Shown in pieces: positions 56,121 to 64,000 of a stretch of DNA of 64,000 nucleotides (position 1 is its first letter; every line of letters starts with the position of its first letter). The DNA is taken from the NCBI GenBank assembly GCA_030180135.1, contig CM058230.1, forward strand, positions 25,194,067 to 25,258,066, written 5' to 3'. Origin of the DNA: Orychophragmus violaceus (lineage: Eukaryota > Streptophyta > Magnoliopsida > Brassicales > Brassicaceae). The notes under the pieces were generated by a model, which worked only from the letters and a program-made list of their open reading frames with translations, searched no databases and was not told the origin of the DNA. A program made the position numbers and the translations under genes.

Positions 56121-57011
56121 ATGACTAGCACAAACAATCAAAACACTTTCTCGATCCGGTCTGTCCTTGAGATGGACAAACTGAACGGATCAAATTTCTT
56201 GACTTGGTCGCGGAACCTGAGGCTAGTCCTCAGGCAGGAGAGAAAGGACTATGTCCTTGAGAGAGCTCTCCCCGAGAGGATCGGGTCCAATGCCTCTCAT
56301 GCAGTATATGATGCTTGGAATAAGCATTATAATGATGCGGTAGATGTGCGTGGTCTGATATTGGCTACCATGGACTCAGATTTGCTGAAGCAATATGAGA
56401 ACATGGAGTCGCCAATAGAGATGATCAGCAGCCTGAAATTGAAATTTCAGGAGCAGGTAAGAGTGGAGAGATACCAGTTGGTTAAGTCTCTCACTAGCTG
56501 CAAGCTACCAAATGATCATCCAGTGAGTCCTCATGTCAGTAAAATGATGGGTTACATTGATAACCTGAGGAAACTGGATTATCCAGTTAGCCAAGAATTG
56601 GCAACTGAGATCATTCTGCAGTCACTGCCGTCAAGCTATGATAAGTTCAGAAGGAACTATATCAAGAAAGGCTTAACGAAGACGATGACTGAACTGCATG
56701 ATATGCTCAAGACAGTTGAGCCAAACGTGAAGAGTACCCTGTATAATCTCATAATGGAGAAGGGTAGGTTTACTAAACCTAATGCTGACAAGGGTGAAGA
56801 CAAAGTTGTCCAGATTTTGAATCATGGCAAGCGTGTGTCTTCTGAGCCCGAGTCAGATACATCTTACGTTGGCAAGTGCTGCTACTGTAAAGAGACTGGG
56901 CATTGGAAGAGAGATTGCATTAAATTCATGGAAGATTATGAGGAGTTGAAGTTGATGTATGAGACTATCTCCTCAGGTATTCATGTTATTACTTCAAGTT
57001 CTACCTTATAG
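56121..57011 (+). CDS. Element B Gag (copia, UBN2-type)
   Basis: 296 residues, uninterrupted, from ATG at 56121 (MTSTNNQNTFSIRSVLEMDK). The UBN2/gag-polypeptide domain runs from about residue 15 to 200 (KLNGSNFLTWSRNLRLVLRQ; SLPSSYDKFRRNYIKKGLTK). The zinc knuckle CCYCKETGHWKRDC is near residue 265. It ends at a TAG directly before the protease motif, whereas an autonomous copia element would read on into pol. It is related to the gag of element A by clear collinear similarity. It would assemble virus-like particles in the cytoplasm. Confidence 0.88.
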   Translation: MTSTNNQNTFSIRSVLEMDKLNGSNFLTWSRNLRLVLRQERKDYVLERALPERIGSNASHAVYDAWNKHYNDAVDVRGLILATMDSDLLKQYENMESPIEMISSLKLKFQEQVRVERYQLVKSLTSCKLPNDHPVSPHVSKMMGYIDNLRKLDYPVSQELATEIILQSLPSSYDKFRRNYIKKGLTKTMTELHDMLKTVEPNVKSTLYNLIMEKGRFTKPNADKGEDKVVQILNHGKRVSSEPESDTSYVGKCCYCKETGHWKRDCIKFMEDYEELKLMYETISSGIHVITSSSTL

Positions 57012-59463
57012 GTATTGGATACTGGTTGAGGCACTGATATTTGTTATAATATGCAGAGCCTAAGCAACAGTAGAACGTTGAAGGAAGGAGCTATGGATGC
57101 TGCCTCAGCCGTAGGGTTTTCACTCGTAGATGCCTTTGAGGCTTGGTTTTGTATTAAGTAATTGCTACAATGTACCTGCTTTAAGCAGAGTTGTCTTTCA
57201 TTTTCTTGTAAGAATTTGAATGTTTTTCATTTTGATAAAAGACAAGTTTTGTTCTTTTGATCTCAATGAAATATTGATTGTAGCACCCTATTCAAGGAAT
57301 GGGTTTTATATCTTAAACCAAAGAGTGCCTAAAAGTAACATAAATACCGAATTGGTTTAAATCTGATGAATTAAACCTGATTTTTCTTGGCGTAAATGTT
57401 TTGGTCACATAGAGTAAGTCGGATTCAGAAATCCCATAGTTATGGACTTTTGGGCTCATTTGATCGGATATCTTATGAGACTTGAATTCTGCTTACTGGA
57501 CCAAAAGACAAAGGGCCCATCTTAGCCGAGCTAGAGAAAGGCCCAAAGGCTTATTGGACCTTGAACATACTCATGTATGTGGCCCGATGAGCAGTAATGC
57601 CAGAGAAAATTTCCTGTACTTCAGTGAGTATGACTGTGTTCATTTGATGAGACACGAGTCGGAATTCTTTGAAATGGTCGAAAGAGTTCCAGAATGAGGT
57701 ATAGAATCTGAGTGACAGAAGTATTGAGACTCTGGATTAGATCACGAGTGAGAATACTTAAGTCATTGATGGTGTGATCATCTGAATGAGTGTGAAGTCG
57801 TTTCACAGCTCATTTCTCCTGAAAAACCTTGAGGTGTTTCTGTGAGAAAGAATCAGATCTTATTAGAAATGATTAAAGATGAGTCACACAAATCTTCCAT
57901 GATATTCTTTAAGAATAACGCTCTAGAAATATCTAAGTTTACGCTGAAATAGTTCCACCAATATCAGTTGAAAGACACCACATAAATGTGGACTGGAAAT
58001 GATCCAAATTCGTCTTTACTGAGTATTTGTAGTTGAGCTACCTCGCTGGTTGTCCTAGGGAAACCAAGGCTTGTTACTTTTTACGTCCATTCCGAAAACG
58101 AAGTTAGGTTGTTCGGAATTCTGTTTTCTAAAAGGAAAGTTGCTTTCCAAGAAGAACAGTGGGAGTAAAAGTATAACTCGAAGAAATTCGAGAAATACAG
58201 GAGGCTGCTCAACCTGTTGAGGGAGAGCAGCGGATGGATTTACAGAATTCTGTAGAATCTACGCCTGTAGAGCCTGAAGTTCGCAGATCTGAATGAATCC
58301 GTCACTAATCCGAGAGTGATTTCTCGTGATTAGTTGCCATGATCTGATGATCATTGAAAGTGACGAACCTGCGAAATTCACAGAAGCGAAAGTGAGCCCG
58401 GACTCCGAAAAATTATACTGTATGTAAGTTAGCTTCATCGATCCATTCATGGATAGAAGCAAACATATCGGAGTTGGAATCTTCGTTCTGTTAAAGTAGT
58501 CAAGGTTTTGACTTGAACAGGAACGAGATGGAACTGTGCGTTTACTAATAGATAAGTGGGAGCGATGTTGCATTTCTCATAGTGTATGTCGATGACATAC
58601 TGATTCTCGGAAATAACGTTCCAATGCTGCAGTCGGTAAAGGACTGGCTTGGGAGTTGGTTTTATGATTGATATGGGTAAAGCCACGTAAGTTCTTGGAT
58701 TTTGGATCTAAAGATAGAGATCCAAAAGAGCTGATAGGACAAAGTCAGGATTCTTATATTGACAAAGTCCTACACGTTTTCAGCATTCTAAGAAGGGTTT
58801 TATGCCAATGTCACATGGCATTACGTTAAGCAAGAAACAGTGTCCTACGATAACTGCTGAGCTTGAATGCATGGATGAGATTCCATATGCGTCGGCAATT
58901 GGATCTATCATGTATGCCATGACACGTACTTGTTTTGATGTTGCTTTAATGTTAAGCAAGACAAGTAAAGACCAGTCAAATCCAGCAAAGAATCACTGGA
59001 TAGACGTAATGAATATCCTCAAGTATTTGGAAAATACTTAGGATAAGTTCTTGATTTACGGAGAAAGTGAGGTGCTACAAGTCGGTAGAGTCTGAAAGGC
59101 AAGTTACCAACAGACAAAGATGATTTCCGGTCACAGTCCGGTTATATCTTGTGTCTGTCTGGCGGTGCAAGGCACTGTTGCTGACTCCATGACTTAAGCT
59201 GAACATTTCACAGCTTGGGAAGCGGCGAAAGAGGTTGTTTGGAAAGAAGAGTTCATCACTGAACTTGATGTGATTCCCAGCATAGATGAGGCTAGCTGCA
59301 CATCAGAGGTCCAAACACCTTGAGGGTAGGTATAACCTATTCCGAGAGATAAATGATAGAGGTGTTAAGTAGATCAGCAAGTTTCAACAAATGAGAACGT
59401 TGCTAATCTATTAACAAAGCCACTCCTTAGGCCTAAGCACGAGTCGCGGACTGTAGCTGTAGG
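57012..59463 (+). pseudogene. Element B pol remnant
   Basis: Order of traces: protease LDTG followed by a stop (57018-57035); integrase zinc-binding and core part at 57482-57697 (HTHVCGPMSSNARENF, VHLMRHESEFFEMVE), then broken; reverse transcriptase with an intact YVDD box at 58584-58595; MGKAT and PMSHGITLSKKQCPT (58665-58850); YASAIGSIMYAMTRTCFDVA (about 58888-58947); RNase H ending with NVANLLTKPLLRPKHE (about 59396-59440). Many stops, plus deletions within integrase and the N-terminal reverse transcriptase, make pol non-functional although the LTRs are young. Confidence 0.85.
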
Positions 59464-60310
59464 ATAAGTGAAATTAAGATGTAGTCTTAATTTCAGTGGG
59501 AGTTTGTAAAGGGCTTTATTTAGTTGTTTTGAAAGGTTCATGTAAACATAATATTTTATGTTTATGAAATTTATGATTTCTGGATTATTTTAACTGTGAT
59601 ATAAATAATCGTTCCAAAATGATTCATGTCATTATATATGGGCCATCGAAGTACATGAGTAGACTTGATCCTGAAACCCCATATTTAACGAAATGACATA
59701 AATCATACTGTCCATAGTCGAAGGTTGTTGAAATTGGAACACCAACAACCACTTGAGACTAGAGTGTGTTGAGACTTATGACCAAGTTTCGAGGGGTCAT
59801 AGATGCGCGGCATCAAAGTCGACACATATGTATATGTATGGGAGCATATGACCGGACAAGGCCCGCTGATGAGAACTCTACAAGATATTAATATCTGTGT
59901 CATAAGAGGTTCTCATATACGACTATAGAGTATAGTCCTTAGACCTGAGTTCGCATGCATATGGCTGCACATGGAGTGATGCGCTTTGATCATTGTCTAA
60001 CGCTGTTTCGTAACTGGGAGCTATAAGGACCTTGGTTGGGTGCATCGTAAAGTGTGTAGTTCATAGTGATGGAACAAGATGGGATTTGTACCTGCCGTTT
60101 AACGGAGGTAATATCTCTAGGCCAATCGGAGACTTGATAGCTGGTAAGAGAGTGGCCACTCCCAAACGGACTTGCCCAAGTCGTTTGAATTGTCAGTATC
60201 AAATCTTGTCCGATAAACATGGTCTGGCTATATAAGGATGACACGCATCTTGCCTTATGCCAGATCGAGATATTGAGACAAAAGGATTAGGGAATGTAGG
60301 ATTCCAGTAC
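59464..60310 (+). other. Element B 3' non-coding region
   Basis: Between pol and the polypurine tract, no coding seen. It is homologous in inverted orientation to about 47200-47930 of element A, supporting common ancestry of A and B. Confidence 0.65.
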
Positions 60311-60321
60311 AAGTGGGAGAT
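60311..60321 (+). other. Element B polypurine tract
   Basis: AAGTGGGAGAT directly before the 3' LTR. Confidence 0.88.
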
Positions 60322-60966
60322 TGTTGGGAATGTCCTGAAATCTACTGTACTATCTCTAGAAAGTATGATAAGTGTCGAGATTAGACATAAGTCATAAATA
60401 CTGGGTGATCATGATGACTTGCTAGAGTCCGCTCTTGATCTATAAGTTTAGGACTTATTACCAGTATTGTATGATCCCAAAGGGTCACACACCATAGCTA
60501 ACGGGAAAGTTAAATGGAATTAATACGGTAAGATGCAAGGCATTTACTGTATTTGTACAGAGAATTGGGCCAGACAAAATACAGTCATTTTGTCTGATTT
60601 GGGTCTTGGGCCCAAAAGCCTAATAGGCCATTAGTTTAATCACTTGGGCCCATATAAGGAAGAGGGGAGGCGCCAGAAACACTAGTGGTCTGCGATTTGT
60701 TTCTAGGTCTGGCCGTCCTCTCTCTCTCTGTTGTTCCAGCTTGGTCTAGCAGCCTGATCCAATAGCTTGTAAGCGTGTGGATACCTAGGAGGAGCCGGTA
60801 ATCATCAGCTCTTGCAGATCTCGATATTCCTTTGATCAATCCGCTGCAATCACAAGGTAATGATCCTGATCTGTTTATGATTCAACTGCAAATCACCTAG
60901 ATCCTAGTTGATTATGTGCTAGGTTGTAACCTGATAATTACACCAATGAACACACATAATCCTACA
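60322..60966 (+). repeat. Element B 3' LTR
   Basis: 645 bp, near-identical to 54069-54715. Confidence 0.95.
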
Positions 60967-60971
60967 AGTAC

Positions 60972-61481
60972 CGGGGCTCGGATCTCCTGGGAACTCAGTT
61001 TCTGTGAGGTTCTGTGTTTTTCTCTCAGAGAAAAAGTGTCTCAGGCGGCTCATCCTAGTTTTAGGTCGAAATATAAGATCACTTATATATACGGACCTCG
61101 ACATAAACCGAAACATCAGTTTCGGTTTGGGCCTTGTGTCGACCGACACACTTAATGGTGTCGATCGACACACGTCTTGTGTCGACCGACGCACTTAACA
61201 GTGTCGATCGACACACCTCATCAAAACTATATTCGATGTGTATCCAATACACATCGACCAGATCATATGCCAATGATCAATCCCATATGGACTATGTCCA
61301 ACTTGCTTAGGTGTGTGACCCTGTAGGTTCACACGATACTGGAAATGAGTCACAACTCATTTGTCATAAGCGGTTTCTAGCAAAACATTATGACTACCCA
61401 GTATCACATGAATTGTCCGATCTCGAAAATACAACTATCTCTAGAGTGAGTACAATGTGATTTCAGAACATAATCCCAACA
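60972..61481 (-). repeat. Element A 5' LTR, right piece
   Basis: Matches 46662-47172. The piece begins right after the AGTAC duplication made by element B and ends CCCAACA before the CTCGG target duplication. Confidence 0.93.
61137..61214. promoter_or_regulatory. Four-fold palindrome array in element A 5' LTR
   Basis: Starts at 61137, 61159, 61180 and 61202. The second copy is the perfect TGTCGATCGACAC, whereas the sister LTR has a T at one position. Confidence 0.5.
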
Positions 61482-61486
61482 CTCGG

Positions 61487-61836
61487 ATGGTACGGTTCTG
61501 TTGCATGGTCGACAGTCTTTTGTTAATATGGCCTCTCGTCTTGATGCTGCCCTTGAAAGATGGAAATGGTCTATTGGAAGCCTTCTTAGTCTAAGGAAGG
61601 ATAGAGTCATTTTCTCAGGAGAGGAAGGTGAGCTGGTGGGTGCTGTTAACCGTCCTCCAGCTTGGCCTTCTTTCAAATTCTATGGTGACTCTCTTAGACA
61701 CCTTCTAGATAATTTTTTGGAGTGGAAATGTGAATCTCAAGACTCTTTTGGGAACAAAGGTCCTTGTTTAATTGCTCAGAGTGCAACCAAGGAGGATTTC
61801 TACCAATCATATGTAGCCTCGGGCTATCCACATTGG
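61487..61836 (+). pseudogene. LINE 2, part 2: end of RNase H domain
   Basis: Continues the RNase H interrupted at 46438. The 112-codon frame (61501-61839) includes FVNMASRLDAALERWKWSIG, AWPSFKFYGD and LIAQSATKEDFYQSYVASGY, the usual C-terminal end of plant LINE ORF2. It is cut at 61836 by element G2, so LINE 2 was hit at least twice. Confidence 0.85.
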
Positions 61837-63021
61837 TGATAAGTCGAGTTTTAATCCCTATACTAACTGCAAGTGCACAGTGATGTAGTTGTAGTACTTA
61901 GGGTATCGAATCCACAGGGACTCCGGTCAACGATAGATTATAAAACAGAAGAGATTAAACTAGGAGAAAGCAAAGATGATTAAACTAAAAGCGAAGCAGA
62001 AAAGTAAATCAGTAGCAGGCGAGTTTTGTGAGCAAGGAAGCGAAGCGTTAGGTTTCAGGAGTTCTCAGGAAATCAGGAACGCAAGCAATCAATCTATCTA
62101 GATCTAATCAATAACTGTTCTAGAACTCAAACACGGATATAGAATTCACCAACTCTCGTTGCGAGAATTCTCTAAGTCTAAGTGCAGGAATCCAAATCTC
62201 TTTGCAATTACTAACAGATTAAACTAGCATTAATGATCAGGTTTGATATGTTCACAATTCCCCTAAACCAAATCTCTTTGCGAGTAGATCAAATTGCTCA
62301 TCTAGGTTCTTTCTAGCTAATTAACCAACTCTCGTTGTATCAATCAACCTAACATCATAATTCTGATTAGCTACTTCAGATTAAGCATTAAGAACAACCT
62401 AAACAAAGAACTAGCAGATATGAATCCCTACAGATTAATTAAACTATAGTTCCATGAAATCCCTAATGAGAATCCTTCAACCTAACAGGTAAACTACTCA
62501 GACATGTTCATCGAAACAGAAAACATCTTAAGTAGAAAACCAAATATCATAAAACAGAATAATCAACAGGGGTTCGAAATCCTCTCTCTTTCGAGAGCAA
62601 GATCAGCCCCTAAGGCTCTCTGAAATAAAATAAAACTAAAGTAAAGCGTAGCCTAAACAATGGCTTAAAAACCCTTATATAATAGCTAAAACACGTTTTG
62701 GGCTTCTGTGTAAATATATGGGCTTTCTGGGCTTTAGTGCATTAATCCTCATTCTTCATTAACGCTTGCGAGATTGTCTGCGTCGACCTTGCATCGATCG
62801 TTGCCACAGGTGTATCGATCGATGCAGGTCTGTGAATTCGACAGTGAAGTCCATCTCTCGGGTTAAATCTCCAAAATGCTCCAGAATGCTCCAATAACTC
62901 CAATTATGCTCCAAACATGTCTAAACCTGTAAACATACTAAAAAGACTCCAAAACATAACATAAGACTCGATAAATAAGGCATATACCATGGTTAAAACC
63001 GGTAAAATCCATGGTATATCA
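61837..63021 (-). repeat. G2 3' LTR
   Basis: 1185 bp, TG...CA. Carries a degenerate palindrome pair at 62792 (CATCGATCGTTGC) and 62813 (TATCGATCGATGC), starts 21 bp apart. Confidence 0.85.
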
Positions 63022-63036
63022 ACTCCCCCACACTTA
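63022..63036 (-). other. G2 polypurine tract
   Basis: Minus strand AAGTGTGGGGGAGT next to the LTR, matching G1 with one extra G. Confidence 0.8.
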
Positions 63037-64000
63037 GCTCTTGCTTGTCCTCAAGCAAGTAAAGAACCAAAGTATAAGAGAAGAAGTTTGAAAACACAGA
63101 AACTCATTTCGTCTTAGGAACTTTCACAATCACATTCACTTAGTAAGCCACTGAAAACTTTCCTACAGAACTCAAGACTACAATATACTTCCCCCACACT
63201 TAGCAACTGTCCTAAGTAAACTCCACAATCACATTCAAGCATTCAAATTCACCCTACTGACTTCTGCAAGTATTTAAGTGCGGTCTCACCTAAGGAGTAT
63301 CGATCAAAGGGCACATGGATTCTTACCTTATCAGCTCTAGACCACCATACTATCTTTCTCTAGTCCCTTTCTTCTCTTTCCCTTTCTTAACAACTGATTT
63401 TTCCCCACTGGGTATCATTTTATTTTTTTTATCAGTGTTCTTCCCGTTAAGGGGTGTACTTTGGACACATTCCATGGATCACATGAGAGAAAATAGTGTT
63501 TGCTACCATTCCCATGACCACTTCGGAGTTACTAACTCATCCGCAGTTTATTATTATTATTTTTTTTTACTTTATGGAAGGGGAGAAGGGAACTAAATAG
63601 GATAGGTTGACAGGCTGTGTCAGAACTAACAAGGGAATCCGACACAAAGTATACCAAGCCCTTAGGTGAGAAAATCTAAGTCAGTATTAAGGTGAAGTCA
63701 GTAAAAGGATCCTCTGATACCTGAAGTGATGTGGGTGTCCTCAGTAGGTTGATCCGTGTCTGAGTTTTCTAACAGTCATAGAGGCTCTGCAAGTCTGTCC
63801 AATGGTCACTTAGTTCCTGTTCAAGCGAAAAGTTTCCTCGAAAAATCATAGTTTCATACAAGTTTTGACTCAATAAAACAAATTTCGAAAAACTAAGAAA
63901 ACAAAAGCGTGCGTCAGTAGCTTCCTCCCCCACACTTAAACTACACTGTCCCCAGTGTAATCAAAGTATGAGCTCGGTGAAATGAAAGAAATAATCAAAT

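Larger units (their letters stand above)
54069..60966 (+). mobile_element. Copia LTR retrotransposon B (young)
   Basis: 6898 bp from TGTTGGGAATG to CTACA, with the target duplication AGTAC at 54064-54068 and 60967-60971. It is inserted in the 5' LTR of element A in opposite orientation. The LTRs (54069-54715 and 60322-60966) differ by 3 substitutions and one 2-bp CT indel, about 99.5% identical. It has a perfect initiator-Met primer-binding site, an open gag, a decayed pol and a polypurine tract. It lacks the TGTCGAYCGACAC pairs. Confidence 0.95.
46439..61481 (-). mobile_element. Copia LTR retrotransposon A (host of two later insertions)
   Basis: Complete element from TG (46439) to CA (61481) with a CTCGG target duplication, inside LINE 2. 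Orientation is minus: initiator-Met primer-binding site beside the right LTR, polypurine tract beside the left. Without the retroposon at 47950 and element B it would be about 6.9 kb, close to the 6898 bp of B; the two gags are related. The LTRs differ by about 18 substitutions and one 1-bp indel over 733 bp (about 97.5% identical), so A is older than B. Gag is open but pol is decayed. Confidence 0.93.
61837..64000 (-). mobile_element. Gypsy LTR retrotransposon G2 (Athila/Tat-like), cut by the window end
   Basis: LTR 61837-63021 (TGATAAGTCGA ... GGTATATCA), followed by a polypurine tract on the minus strand and non-coding interior. That interior aligns with 1963-2960 of G1, including the CTTGCTTG(T/C)CCTCAAGCAA stretch. 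The visible LTR is therefore the 3' LTR; gag and the 5' LTR would lie beyond 64000. It is a different subfamily from G1, with LTR similarity clear but lower than between G1's own LTRs. Confidence 0.88.

Overview
The window is plant nuclear DNA, most likely from the mustard family (Brassicaceae). The best evidence is an intact, four-exon root-hair bHLH gene that matches Arabidopsis RSL4 almost residue for residue in its C-terminal half. About 16 kb further on lie decayed relatives of what I recall as the next two Arabidopsis genes (an RRM/SPOC nucleic-acid-binding protein and a CUE-domain protein). Nearly everything else is transposable-element DNA at different stages of decay. The species cannot be fixed from the sequence alone.

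Layout, left to right. 0.7-7.6 kb: a minus-strand Ty3/gypsy (Athila/Tat-like) element G1 with two LTRs, a degenerate primer-binding site and a broken gag-protease, but no recognisable reverse transcriptase. 8.5-9.9 kb: a 28-base G run, a tRNA-like fragment and a minus-strand SINE. 12.5-13.8 kb: RSL4, with a second SINE in intron 1. 14.1-14.5 kb: a MITE-like inverted repeat. 15.36-18.89 kb: a 3.5-kb solo LTR with a 5-bp target duplication and an array of W-box-like hexamers. 19.7-20.9 kb: a DUF1985 (MULE/Ulp1-type) remnant. 21.4-26.6 kb: an aspartic-protease pseudogene split by a 3.0-kb CACTA element. 27.0-28.7 kb: a long but C-terminally truncated MuDR-type transposase. 29.6-36.6 kb: the SPOC and CUE pseudogenes. 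36.7-42.5 kb: a tandem triplication of a unit carrying a LINE ORF1 (DUF4283) piece; the first unit alone contains a 352-bp insertion with a telomere-like core. 42.1-46.4 kb: two LINE fragments.

From 46.4 to 61.8 kb there is a well-dated nest. Copia element A (46439-61481, minus strand) sits inside the RNase H region of LINE 2 with target duplication CTCGG. Element A itself holds a 1.2-kb poly(A)-tailed retroposon with a 16-bp duplication. Its right-hand LTR is split by copia element B (54069-60966, plus strand) with duplication AGTAC. LINE 2 resumes at 61487 and is then cut by gypsy element G2, which runs off the window end.

The most notable unexplained signal is a palindromic 13-mer, TGTCGAYCGACAC. 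It occurs mostly in pairs whose starts are about 21 bp apart (two helical turns). The pairs are found in gypsy elements G1 and G2 and in copia element A, which belong to different superfamilies, but not in copia B. The first arm of several pairs contains ACCGAC, the DRE/CRT core. This could be a shared cis-regulatory or protein-binding module of Brassicaceae retrotransposons.

Only RSL4 looks like a working host gene. The two copia gag ORFs and the MULE transposase ORF are open but belong to defective elements. All coordinates, target duplications and difference counts were read by eye; family names come from remembered motifs, not searches.
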